DNA from: Actinomadura syzygii
Lineage (GTDB): Bacteria > Actinomycetota > Actinomycetes > Streptosporangiales > Streptosporangiaceae
DNA: 64,000 nt
Assembly: GCF_008085905.1 (NCBI RefSeq)
Contig: NZ_VSFF01000006.1
Span: 186,001-250,000 of the forward strand
Reading direction: 5' to 3'
The notes under the pieces were generated by a model. It was given only the letters and a program-made list of their open reading frames with translations. It did not search any database and was not told the DNA's origin. The translations under genes were made by a program, and so were the position numbers. This document shows, one piece after another, positions 1 through 7,686 of this stretch (its first letter is position 1; each line of letters starts with the position of its first letter).

Positions 1-694
1 CCCGCACGAGGCGCGAGAGGTAGGTGACCCCGACGAGCGTCATGACCGCGAGGGGCATGATGAGCTGCTTCGGATGCTGCCAGGGCGCGTCCCCCGGCGG
101 GATCAGCGAGACCGGCGGCAGGACCTTGAAGACGACGGTGCCGAACACGGCGATCACGAGGCTGCCGAGGACGAAGTCCGGCGTCGCCGTCACGACGAGC
201 GAGGTGCCGAGGTAGGACCGGTCGAAGAACCTGTCCCGGAAGACGGCCGCGAGCAGGCCGACCAGGAGGGACAGCGGCAGGATGAGGATCATCGCGATGA
301 CGGTCAGCGTCGCGGAGTTGAAGATCCGCTCGGACAGGAGCTCGGACACGGGCTGCCCGCTGACCAGCGAGTTGCCCATGTTCCCGGTGAGGACGTTGCC
401 CAGCCAGTCCCAGTACTGGGTGAGCAGCGGCTCGTCGAGCCCCATGTTCTTGTTGAGCTGGGCGATCTGGTCGGCGGTCGCCCCGGCGCCGAGGATGATG
501 TGCGCGACGTCGCCGGGCATCGCCTGCGTCGCCACGAAGACGATCACGGAGATGCACCACAGGGTCACCACGCCCATCAGCCCGCGCTGGACGATGAGCC
601 ACGCGATGGTGGCCCGCCGGTTTCGGCGGCGGCTCGGGGCCTTGACAGGCTCGACCGCGTCGATCGCCTGTTTGGTCGTCATCTCAGTGGCCAT
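1..694 (-). CDS. Dipeptide/oligopeptide ABC transporter permease (DppB type), 3' end outside window
   Basis: Integral membrane subunit of a peptide/nickel-type ABC importer; it should form the channel for the lipoprotein encoded just upstream. Reading leftward from ATG at 694, about 231 residues are visible: a basic cytoplasmic start, a first membrane helix near residues 28-55, then the family pattern with a conserved MPGD after the helix, a GLDEPL-type segment, and further helices near residues 130-155 and 160-185. The C-terminal part, including the EAA loop, lies beyond the left edge. It sits 184 bp after the binding-protein gene, with a hairpin between them. Family is clear; the peptide substrate is not deducible. 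Confidence 0.85.
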   Translation of the reverse strand, partial: MATEMTTKQAIDAVEPVKAPSRRRNRRATIAWLIVQRGLMGVVTLWCISVIVFVATQAMPGDVAHIILGAGATADQIAQLNKNMGLDEPLLTQYWDWLGNVLTGNMGNSLVSGQPVSELLSERIFNSATLTVIAMILILPLSLLVGLLAAVFRDRFFDRSYLGTSLVVTATPDFVLGSLVIAVFGTVVFKVLPPVSLIPPGDAPWQHPKQLIMPLAVMTLVGVTYLSRLVR

Positions 695-807
695 TGGCAA
701 CAATCCCGTTCAACGTGTCCGGTCGCCGTTTGGTTGGAGGGTGTCCGCTTGTGACTGCCGCTTGTGACCGTCCGGTCCGAGCGACGCCCGGGGGCGGCCG
801 CCGCCGG

Positions 808-858
808 AACCGGAGACCGCTCCTGGCCCGTCCAGGCCAGGGAGGGCGATCTCCGGTT
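808..858 (-). terminator. Nested hairpin between binding-protein and permease genes
   Basis: Outer arms AACCGGAGA (808-816) and TCTCCGGTT (850-858) pair perfectly and enclose inner arms CCTGGCC (822-828) and GGCCAGG (835-841). It lies 20 bp past the binding-protein stop, inside what should be one operon. A leaky terminator or mRNA-stabilising structure that keeps binding protein in excess over permease is the usual reading; that role is inferred. Confidence 0.6.
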
Positions 859-878
859 CGCGGACACGGCCTACCTGA

Positions 879-2423
879 TCAGTCGATGGTGACCTTGGTG
901 AAGTCGTACAGGTTCCCCGAGGGGAACTCGGGGACGAGGCCCTTCACCTTGGACGAGTACACGCTCACCGTGGGGTTCGTGGCGGCGAGGATACTCGCGC
1001 CCCGCTCGTACTCGATCTTCTTCATCTGCTTCTCGATGTCGCACTGCTCCGTCGCGTCGGAGGTCGCGTAGAGCTTCTTCGCCAGCGACTCGAACTCGGG
1101 GTCGTGCCAGTGCGTGTGGTTGAGCGCGTTGTCCTTGCTGATGATCTCCGGCACGCCCTCAAGGTAGGGGCGGGTGTCGTAGCCGGTGTAGAAGGTCCGC
1201 TCACCCCACTTCTCGAGGTAGGCGCCCAGCTCCATCTTCTGGACCTTGATGTTCACGCCGATCTTCTTGGCGTCCTCGGCCAGGATCTGGACGAGCTGGA
1301 GCATGCCCGGCTTGTTCGCCGCGGTCTCCAGGCTGATGCTGAGGTTCGACTTGCCCGCGTCCGCGAGCAGCTTCTTGGCCTGCGGAAGGTCCTGCTGCCG
1401 CTGCGGGACGTCCGGAACGCACTGGTCGAAGCCGGAGTGGTCGTTCGCCAGCTCCCCGAGGCCGTCGAAGGCGTTGGACAGCGCGAGCTTGCGGTCGAGG
1501 ATCAGCCGCATCGCCTGCCGGACGCGCACGTCGTTGAACGGCGCCACGTCGGCCCGCATGCCGATGCTGACCTTCAGGTTGACGTCGCTCTTCATGACCT
1601 TCAGACCCGGCGTCTTCTCGATCGTCGGAAGCGAGGTCTGCAGGATGTTCGAGCTGGCGTCGATCTGGCCGCCGATGATCGCGTTGGTCGACGCCTCCGC
1701 GGTCTTGAAGCTGATGACCTTGACCTTGTCGACCTTCGGCTTCGTCCCCCAGTAGCCGTCGAACCGCTTGACGGTCGTCTCGCGGCCGGGTGAGAACGCG
1801 ACGAGGCTGAACGGGCCCGTCCCCATCGCCTGCTCGGGCGTGGACCCCTTCTTGTAGAAGATGATGTTGCTGTTGGTGACGGCGAACTCGAACGGCCCGT
1901 ACGGCTTGTCCAGCTTGAACTTCACCGTCAGGTCGTCGACCTTCTCGATGCCCTTGGGGTCCATGAAGTCGACGTAGTTGCGCTCGATGAGCGCGTTCTT
2001 CTTGTCGAGGATCCGGTTGAACACCGCGATGACGTCGTCCGCGCTGAACGGGCTCCCGTCATGGAACTTGACGTTCGGACGGAGCTTGACCGTCCACTCG
2101 GTGTTGTCCTTGTTGTGGGTGATGCCCGTGGCGAGCGCCCACTGGTAGCCGCCGTCCTTGGTGCGGTGGGCGAGCGGCTCGAACAATGCGGCGTTGCGGA
2201 CGTAGAAGTCCTGCGACCGCACGTTGGAGTAGGCGTCGATGGTGGAGATCGTGCTGGCGACCACGCCTACGCGGAGCATGCCCCCGGACGCACCCCCCGA
2301 TCCCTCCGACGAACTCGACGAGGAACATCCTGCCGCGGCGAGGCTGACGGCCATGGCGAAGGCCACGGGCGCGAGCACCCGGGGACGTCTCCCGTGCTCC
2401 TTGCCGACCAATCGACTCAACAT
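879..2423 (-). CDS. Peptide-type ABC transporter substrate-binding lipoprotein (SBP_bac_5 family)
   Basis: Extracytoplasmic receptor that would deliver peptides or related solutes to the adjacent permease. The 514-residue protein begins with a lipoprotein signal (hydrophobic stretch, then LAAAGC with Cys33 as the lipidated residue) and a serine/glycine linker. Family features follow: WTVKLRPNVKFHDGSPFSA near residue 115, then a long two-lobe body of normal length for DppA/OppA proteins. The ATG is preceded by a strong AAGGAGGAAGG site, so the start is secure. It is transcribed away from the GntR gene across a 337-bp spacer and precedes the permease gene. Ligand unknown. Confidence 0.9.
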   Translation of the reverse strand: MLSRLVGKEHGRRPRVLAPVAFAMAVSLAAAGCSSSSSSEGSGGASGGMLRVGVVASTISTIDAYSNVRSQDFYVRNAALFEPLAHRTKDGGYQWALATGITHNKDNTEWTVKLRPNVKFHDGSPFSADDVIAVFNRILDKKNALIERNYVDFMDPKGIEKVDDLTVKFKLDKPYGPFEFAVTNSNIIFYKKGSTPEQAMGTGPFSLVAFSPGRETTVKRFDGYWGTKPKVDKVKVISFKTAEASTNAIIGGQIDASSNILQTSLPTIEKTPGLKVMKSDVNLKVSIGMRADVAPFNDVRVRQAMRLILDRKLALSNAFDGLGELANDHSGFDQCVPDVPQRQQDLPQAKKLLADAGKSNLSISLETAANKPGMLQLVQILAEDAKKIGVNIKVQKMELGAYLEKWGERTFYTGYDTRPYLEGVPEIISKDNALNHTHWHDPEFESLAKKLYATSDATEQCDIEKQMKKIEYERGASILAATNPTVSVYSSKVKGLVPEFPSGNLYDFTKVTID

Positions 2424-2760
2424 CCTTCCTCCTTGAAAAGACGCTGGTGGGGGTGGATGGGAGCTCTTGCCCGGAACAAGGTCGGTGGGTGTCCTTGGGG
2501 TGCCGTGCTCCGTGAACGTAGCGCGAACAGGAGATCTCCCTGTCCGATCGATTCCGGCTGTTTGTATGACGTACCAAATCAGACGTACTAAGCCGCGTCA
2601 ACCATGAAAAGCGGACAAAATCAGCTGAGATCGCCACGTTGTCGCTGTTGACAGGCGGTCGCGGTGCACGGCTACCGTGCCCGTACGCCCGCTGTGGGGG
2701 TGGTTGACCCCATCCTGAGCGTATGACTATATTACGTCATACAAAGTGTGAGGAGACGGC
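2424..2760. promoter_or_regulatory. Divergent promoter region between ABC binding-protein and gntR genes
   Basis: This 337-bp spacer has no gene. It is AT-richer than its surroundings near 2560-2600 and 2720-2745. It holds a perfect dyad GTATGAC-8 bp-GTCATAC (2721-2742), ending 18 bp before the gntR start. A further GTATGAC followed by GTAC lies at 2564-2574 on the binding-protein side. These are candidate operators for the FCD-type regulator, which would control both itself and the transporter. Confidence 0.6.
2721..2742. promoter_or_regulatory. Candidate GntR operator (perfect inverted repeat)
   Basis: GTATGAC and GTCATAC are perfect inverted repeats separated by TATATTAC, immediately 5' of the gntR start. 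The same half-site occurs once more 150 bp away at 2564-2570. A dyad abutting a GntR-family gene is a usual autoregulatory site; binding is inferred. Confidence 0.6.
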
Positions 2761-3444
2761 ATGCCTGAGACCGGACCGGACCTGCGGATCGAACGCCCCG
2801 CGGAGACCGTTCCGCAGCTCGTCGTGCGCAGGGTCCGGCAGGCCATCCTCGAAGGCACGCTGTCGCCGGGACGGCGGCTCACCGAGCGCGAGCTGATGGA
2901 GCTCACCGGCGTGAGCCGCACCTCCATCCGCGAGGCGGTCCTCCACCTCCAGACCCTCGGGCTCGTCGAGACGTCGGGCCGGCGGGGCGTGCGGGTCGCG
3001 GTACTGGGCAGCGACGACGTCCGGCAGCTCTACGAGGTGCGGGCGGCGCTGGAGTCCGAGGCCGCGTCCCTGTTCGTCAAGCGCGCCACCGACACCGAGG
3101 TCCTGGAGCTGGTCAAGCTCATGCGACCGGCCGAGACCGACAACGACCAGCTCGCCTCGATCTACCACTTCGACGAGCTGCTGCTGGCCGGGGCGCGAAA
3201 CGCCCTGCTGGCGTCCACCCTCGCGCCGCTGCACGCGCGCATCCACGCGCTGCGCCGGCTGTCGCTCAGCATCCCCGGCCGCCGGGAGAGATCCGCGCAG
3301 GAGTACCGCGACCTCGTCGCGGCGATCACCGACCGCGACGCCGACCGCGCCGCGCAGCTCGCCCGGCTGCACGTGGGCGCCGCCAAGGAGGCCGCGCTCG
3401 CGGCCATCGCGAAGCTCGAAGAGGAACGGGCCTCGGGATCCTGA
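2761..3444 (+). CDS. GntR family transcriptional regulator, FadR/FCD subfamily
   Basis: DNA-binding repressor or activator that responds to a small acid or acyl-CoA. Of 227 residues, about 15-75 form the winged helix-turn-helix (LSPGRRLTERELMEL, VSRTSIREAVLHL, then a wing), and about 80-215 form the all-helical FCD ligand domain. ATG at 2761 follows GTGAGGAGACGGC. It is divergent from the peptide transporter and lies 126 bp ahead of the catabolic operon that starts at 3571. It is therefore a good candidate to sense an intermediate of that pathway. Target and effector are inferred from position. Confidence 0.85.
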   Translation: MPETGPDLRIERPAETVPQLVVRRVRQAILEGTLSPGRRLTERELMELTGVSRTSIREAVLHLQTLGLVETSGRRGVRVAVLGSDDVRQLYEVRAALESEAASLFVKRATDTEVLELVKLMRPAETDNDQLASIYHFDELLLAGARNALLASTLAPLHARIHALRRLSLSIPGRRERSAQEYRDLVAAITDRDADRAAQLARLHVGAAKEAALAAIAKLEEERASGS

Positions 3445-3451
3445 CCTCCCC

Positions 3452-3482
3452 GGCCGGGCGCCGCTGCGCCGCGCGCCCGGCC
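3452..3482 (+). terminator. GC-rich hairpin after gntR
   Basis: GGCCGGGCGC (3452-3461) pairs perfectly with GCGCCCGGCC (3473-3482), starting 7 bp after the gntR stop. There is no T-tract, as is common in high-GC actinomycetes. It suggests that the operon from 3571 has its own promoter. Confidence 0.6.
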
Positions 3483-3570
3483 CGACCGCGCGGCACCCCC
3501 GCGGCGGCACACCCCCGAGAGCCGCTCCCGACTCGGGCGGGCAAGCAACGCCAACCGACCGGAGAGACGC

Positions 3571-4722
3571 ATGCAGCACGAGCCAACCGATATCGCGATC
3601 GTCGGCGTAGGGCAGTCGGACTTCCGCTCGCTCTACGCCGCCTCGGACCGGCCCCGCGACGCCTTCGCCCTGGCGGCGGGCGCGCTCCGCGAGGCGATCG
3701 AGGACTGCGGGATCGACAAGGACGAGATCGACGGCCTGCTCACCTGCCGCATCCCCTACGACCGGCTCGCCACCGTCGCCGGGCTGCCGCACCCGCGCTT
3801 CGTCCACGACCTTGAGGGGACGGGGCGGATGAGCGGCATCGCGCTCCAGGAGGCCGTCGCGCTGATCTCCAGCGGCATGGCCGACGTGGTCGCGTGCGTC
3901 TACGGCAACAACGGGCGGTCGGCGAAGGTCAAGTACGGCGGCGACGGCGGCGGCCCGACCGCCGCCTACGACGAGATGTACGGCATGACCTCGCCGGGCG
4001 CCTACGTCGCCCTGATGTACCAGCGGTACCGGGGCATGTACGGGGCGGGCGAGGACGCGCTGGCGCCGCTGGCGATCAACAACCGGCGGCACGCCGCGCT
4101 GAACCCGGTCGCCGTCCTGCAGAAGGAGTTCACCCGCGAGGAGTACCTGAACTCCCGGTACATCGCCGAGCCGCTGCGGCTGCTCGACTACTGCCTCATC
4201 AACGACGGCGCCGTCGCGTTCATCGTCACCTCGATGGAGCGCGCCAGGTCGCTGCGCAAGCCGCCGGTGCGCGTCGCCGCGACGGCGGGGATGGGGCACG
4301 TCACCAACTACTACACGGCGGAGGACTTCTTCTACTCCGCCAGCCAGGACGTGGCCAGCCGGCTCTACGAGCAGTCCGGGATCACGCCGGAGGAGGTCGA
4401 CTGCTTGCAGATCTACGACAACTTCACGCCCACCATCCTCTTCACCCTCGAAGGCTTCAACCACGCGCCGCGCGGCGAGGCGTGGCAGTGGGTGGACGAG
4501 GAGAAGATCCGCCACGACGGGCCGCGTCCGCTGAACACGGCGGGCGGGCACACCAGCGAGAGCTACATGCAGGGCTGGGCGCACCACGTCGAGTCGGTGC
4601 GCCAGCTGCGCGGCGAGGCGGGCGCCAGGCAGGTGCCGGGATGCTCGACGGTGCAGTACATGTGCGCGTCGCCGATCGTCACCTCGCACATCCTCACCAA
4701 CGACGGGGCGGTCGCGCGATGA
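3571..4722 (+). CDS. Thiolase-fold lipid-transfer-like protein (possible retro-aldolase), no nucleophilic Cys seen
   Basis: A 383-residue member of the SCPx/Ltp branch of the thiolase superfamily. The N-terminus IAIVGVGQSDF and the C-terminal block (NTAGGHTSESYMQGW, then VRQLRGEAGARQVPG) are diagnostic. At the position where true thiolases carry the nucleophilic Cys, this protein reads EGTGRMSGIALQEA, with no Cys. Cys-less Ltp proteins paired with a DUF35 partner act as retro-aldolases in steroid side-chain breakdown (Ltp2), so C-C cleavage of a beta-hydroxyacyl-CoA is a reasonable guess. The stop overlaps the start of the DUF35 gene (ATGA), which fits a complex of the two products. Confidence 0.8.
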   Translation: MQHEPTDIAIVGVGQSDFRSLYAASDRPRDAFALAAGALREAIEDCGIDKDEIDGLLTCRIPYDRLATVAGLPHPRFVHDLEGTGRMSGIALQEAVALISSGMADVVACVYGNNGRSAKVKYGGDGGGPTAAYDEMYGMTSPGAYVALMYQRYRGMYGAGEDALAPLAINNRRHAALNPVAVLQKEFTREEYLNSRYIAEPLRLLDYCLINDGAVAFIVTSMERARSLRKPPVRVAATAGMGHVTNYYTAEDFFYSASQDVASRLYEQSGITPEEVDCLQIYDNFTPTILFTLEGFNHAPRGEAWQWVDEEKIRHDGPRPLNTAGGHTSESYMQGWAHHVESVRQLRGEAGARQVPGCSTVQYMCASPIVTSHILTNDGAVAR

Positions 4723-5168
4723 GCACCCAGAGCACCCAGAGCAGGGCCGAGAGCTACGAGGCGCTGCTGCCGGAGATCACGCCGGAGAACCAGCCGTACT
4801 GGGACGGCCTCGCCGAGAGCGAGCTGCGGTTGCAGAACTGCGACGCGTGCGGCGAGTACCGCTTCCCCGACAGCGAGGTGTGCCCGCGCTGCCTTTCGGG
4901 CTCCTTCACCTGGCGCGCGGTCAGCGGCAGGGGACGGCTGTGGTCCTGGATCCGGATGCACCAGCGGTACCTCAGCGCGTTCGACGACGTCAGGCCGTAC
5001 CTGGTGGCCTACATCAAGCTCGACGAGGGCCCGCCCATCATCAGCACCCTGGTGGAGGCGCCGGACGATCTCGCCTTCGACCTGCCCGTCCGGGCCGTGT
5101 TCGAGCCCGGTTTCAGCGAGCGGACGATCCTGAAGTTCGCCGTCGAGCGTCCGGAGGACTCCGAATGA
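4719..5168 (+). CDS. Zn-ribbon OB-fold protein (DUF35 family), partner of the thiolase-fold protein
   Basis: A 149-residue protein with a rubredoxin-like zinc ribbon (Cys41, Cys44, Cys55, Cys58 in C-x2-C...C-x2-C spacing), followed by an OB-fold of about 80 residues (GRGRLWSWIRMHQRY onward). DUF35 proteins bind Ltp/thiolase-fold partners and help hold acyl-CoA. The ATG at 4719 overlaps the upstream stop by 4 bp, and its own stop overlaps the next start, indicating translational coupling. An open frame extends upstream to 3894, but that portion is antisense-like shadow of the thiolase gene. Confidence 0.88.
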   Translation: MSTQSTQSRAESYEALLPEITPENQPYWDGLAESELRLQNCDACGEYRFPDSEVCPRCLSGSFTWRAVSGRGRLWSWIRMHQRYLSAFDDVRPYLVAYIKLDEGPPIISTLVEAPDDLAFDLPVRAVFEPGFSERTILKFAVERPEDSE

Positions 5169-6010
5169 GCGCGGGACCGGACGAGCGGCTCGTCCTGCAC
5201 GAGGACCTCGGCGGCGGCGTCGCCCGGATCACCCTCAACCGGCCGGAGAAGCGCAACGCGATGAGCCGCGCCGCGCGGTCGGCGCTGCTGGACGCCCTGG
5301 ACGCCTGCCACGGGACGGCCCGGGTCATCGTCCTGACCGGCGCGGGCACCGCCTTCTGCTCCGGCGTCGACCTCAAGGAGTCGGGCGAGGAGGGTCCCGG
5401 AGCCGACGACACCGTCGAGGGGCGGCGGACGAGCTGGCACACCGTCCAGGAGAAGATCCGGCGGCATCCGGCGGTCGTCATCGCGGCGGTCAACGGGTTC
5501 GCGCTCGGCGGGGGCGTCACGCTGGTCAACTCGTCCGACCTGGCGATCGCGGCGCACGAGGCCCAGCTCGGCATGCCGGAACTCGGGTTCGGCCTGTATC
5601 CGGGGCTCGCCGGGCCGTCGACGCAGCTGCGGCTCTCGCCGAAGCGCGCGGCCTGGATGGTGCTGACCACCAAGCGCATCAGCGGCACCAGGGCCGCCGA
5701 GTGGGGGCTCGTCAACGAGGCGGTCCCGCTGGCCGAGCTCGCCGACGCCGCCGTCGCGCTCGCCCGCGAGATCGCGGAGTTCGACCCGGTCAGCCTCGAC
5801 TGGTCGAAGCGGGCGCTGCACGAGATCCCGCAGCACATCACGGACTGGACCACGGCGCTGCGCTACGGCGAGGACGTCCGCGCGCAGATCCTGACCCGCA
5901 GCGACGTCCTGTCCGACGGCGCGACGACCTACCGCCGCGCGGTCGGCAAGAACGAGGCGGGCAAGAACGAGGCGAGCGAGAACGGGGCGGGCAAGGACGG
6001 CGGGCGATGA
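5165..6010 (+). CDS. Enoyl-CoA hydratase/isomerase family protein with repetitive C-terminal tail
   Basis: Crotonase-fold enzyme, 281 residues from ATG 5165 (4-bp overlap with the DUF35 stop). Family markers are ITLNRPEKRNAM near residue 20, GAGTAFCSGVDL near residue 60 and the oxyanion-hole segment NGFALGGGV near residue 110, followed by LGMPELGFGL. It would hydrate or isomerise an enoyl-CoA made in the same pathway. The last 20 residues are a degenerate GKNEA pentapeptide repeat, outside the usual fold and encoded by 15-bp tandem units. The stop overlaps the next ATG. Exact substrate unknown. Confidence 0.87.
   Translation: MSAGPDERLVLHEDLGGGVARITLNRPEKRNAMSRAARSALLDALDACHGTARVIVLTGAGTAFCSGVDLKESGEEGPGADDTVEGRRTSWHTVQEKIRRHPAVVIAAVNGFALGGGVTLVNSSDLAIAAHEAQLGMPELGFGLYPGLAGPSTQLRLSPKRAAWMVLTTKRISGTRAAEWGLVNEAVPLAELADAAVALAREIAEFDPVSLDWSKRALHEIPQHITDWTTALRYGEDVRAQILTRSDVLSDGATTYRRAVGKNEAGKNEASENGAGKDGGR
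5945..6004 (+). repeat. 15-bp in-frame tandem repeat in the hydratase tail
   Basis: GGCAAGAACGAGGCG occurs at 5945-5959 and again exactly at 5960-5974. Two diverged units follow (5975-5989, 5990-6004). It encodes about four GKNEA-like pentapeptides at the extreme C-terminus. Confidence 0.85.
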
Positions 6011-6780
6011 CCGCGACGCCCTTCTCCAGCGACTTCCTGTACTGGATCGCCCTCGACTTCGACAGCTCGGACCCGGCTGACATCGCGCGCTTCAACCGCT
6101 TCTACGACGGGACCCACGTCCCGGAGGTCTTTGCTAGGCATCCGGGCTTCACGTCCTCGCACCGGTACGAACTCCAGGTGCAGGACGCGCGAGGCGACTA
6201 CGGCGCGAAGTACCTCGCCGCCTACGAGGTGGCGAGCGCGGAGGGCGCCGACGCCTACCTCGCCTCGACGACCGCGCCCGCCGGTACCCATCCCAGCTAC
6301 AGCGACGACCCGCCGCTCTGGCCGGACCTGCTCACCCACCGCTGGCGGGTGATCTACGAGAAGGCCATGGAGACGTCGCCCGCGACGGGCACGCCGGACG
6401 CGATCTACATCATCGGGATCGACCCGCCCGACGACATCGGCGACGGGCTGGCCGAGTTCGACGAGTTCTACACCGGCGTCCACGTGCCCGAGGCGACGGA
6501 CAAGGGCGGCTTCAGCCGCGGGAGCGTCTACAAGCTCCGGCACGCGCTGGAGCACCCGGACCCCGGCTGCCCGCGCTACCTGGCCGTCTACGAACTGGCG
6601 AGCGCCACCAGGGAGCAGGTCCTGGAGACGCTGCGCACTTTGAGAGCGGAGGAGGTCTGGTCCCCGGGCCCCGCCTCCTGGTCCAGGCACAAGACGCCGT
6701 GGCGGCTGTGGTACCGCAGCATCGCGTTCACTCCACGGCCGACGACACCGGCTCAGGCGTCCGTTCCGCAACCTCGGTGA
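6007..6780 (+). CDS. Duplicated dimeric alpha/beta-barrel (EthD-like) protein
   Basis: A 257-residue protein starting at ATG 6007, overlapping the hydratase stop. It contains two ferredoxin-like halves with the same signature: FNRFYDGTHVPEV near residue 30 and FDEFYTGVHVPEA near residue 155. Each is followed by a YLAAYEVAS or YLAVYELAS strand. Proteins of this fold include EthD, muconolactone isomerase and small monooxygenases that work without cofactors. A fused tandem pair mimics the usual homodimer. Its place in the operon suggests a step in degradation of a cyclic or lactone-type substrate. Function is not assignable further. Confidence 0.7.
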   Translation: MTATPFSSDFLYWIALDFDSSDPADIARFNRFYDGTHVPEVFARHPGFTSSHRYELQVQDARGDYGAKYLAAYEVASAEGADAYLASTTAPAGTHPSYSDDPPLWPDLLTHRWRVIYEKAMETSPATGTPDAIYIIGIDPPDDIGDGLAEFDEFYTGVHVPEATDKGGFSRGSVYKLRHALEHPDPGCPRYLAVYELASATREQVLETLRTLRAEEVWSPGPASWSRHKTPWRLWYRSIAFTPRPTTPAQASVPQPR

Positions 6781-6789
6781 GGGAGAAGC

Positions 6790-7683
6790 GTGTTCATTCT
6801 CGACACCCAGATCCACATGTTCCTGCCCAACACCCCCGAGCGGCCCTGGCCGGACATCGGGGAGTCCTACAACGGGAAACCGGAGTCCACTCCTGAGCAG
6901 ATCCTGCCCCGGATGGACGAACTCGGGATCGACGCCGTGGCGATCGTCCCGGCGATCTGGGCGGGTGACGACAACGGGCCCGCGCTCGGCTGGGCCGCGC
7001 AGCACCCGGGCCGGTTCGGCGTGATGGGCCGGTTCAACCTCTGGGACCCGGACCGCGAGCGCATCGAGCGCTGGTTCGACGACCCGTTCATGCGCGGCAT
7101 CCGGATGAGCTACCCGGACTTCCGCGGACGCGACTGGATCGACGTCGACACGTTCCCGTGGTTCTGGGAGGCGGCGGAGCGGCTCGGCATCCCGCTGATG
7201 CTGCTGATCTACGGGCCGGAGGTCCGCAAGGTCGCGGCGATCGCGGAGCGGCACCCCGACCTGCGGCTGATCGTCGACCACATGGGCCTGATCATCGGCG
7301 ACCCGGACACCCAAGACCTGTGGGCGCACATCGACGACATCTTCCCGCTCGTGAAGTACCCGAACGTCTACATGAAGTACTCCGCGATCCCCGACTACAC
7401 GAACGAGCCGTACCCCTACCCGTCGCTGACCCCGACCCTGCGCCGCGTCTACGAGGCGTACGGGCCGCAGCGGCTCATGTGGGCCTCGGACACGACGCGG
7501 GTCCGCGGCGCGACGTGGCGGGAGAACCTCGACCACGTCCGGTACACGCTCGACTTCCTCAGCGAGGAGGACAAGGTCTGGATGCTCGGCCGGACGGCCG
7601 CCACGGTGCTGAACTGGCCCCGTCCCGAGGGCGGCTGGGAGTGGGAGCGCACCGGGCCGGGCGCCGCCGAGACTGCGCGCTAG
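6790..7683 (+). CDS. Amidohydrolase family (Amidohydro_2) metal-dependent hydrolase
   Basis: A 297-residue TIM-barrel hydrolase beginning at GTG 6790, 9 bp after the previous stop and behind GAGGGAGAAGC. Residues 1-12 give ILDTQIHMF in place of the common D-x-H-x-H; the first metal His is kept in QIH. Later motifs are IVDHMG near residue 160 and LMWASDTT near residue 235, the family's catalytic Asp region. Relatives hydrolyse lactones or decarboxylate aromatic acids. Within this operon it probably opens or trims a ring-derived intermediate. A modified N-terminal metal motif makes the exact chemistry uncertain. Confidence 0.78.
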   Translation: MFILDTQIHMFLPNTPERPWPDIGESYNGKPESTPEQILPRMDELGIDAVAIVPAIWAGDDNGPALGWAAQHPGRFGVMGRFNLWDPDRERIERWFDDPFMRGIRMSYPDFRGRDWIDVDTFPWFWEAAERLGIPLMLLIYGPEVRKVAAIAERHPDLRLIVDHMGLIIGDPDTQDLWAHIDDIFPLVKYPNVYMKYSAIPDYTNEPYPYPSLTPTLRRVYEAYGPQRLMWASDTTRVRGATWRENLDHVRYTLDFLSEEDKVWMLGRTAATVLNWPRPEGGWEWERTGPGAAETAR

Positions 7684-7686
7684 CCG

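Noticed and set aside
3571..4722. Acetyl-CoA acetyltransferase (degradative thiolase)
   Set aside because: The N-terminal nucleophilic Cys motif is missing, so classic thiolysis is unlikely despite the fold.
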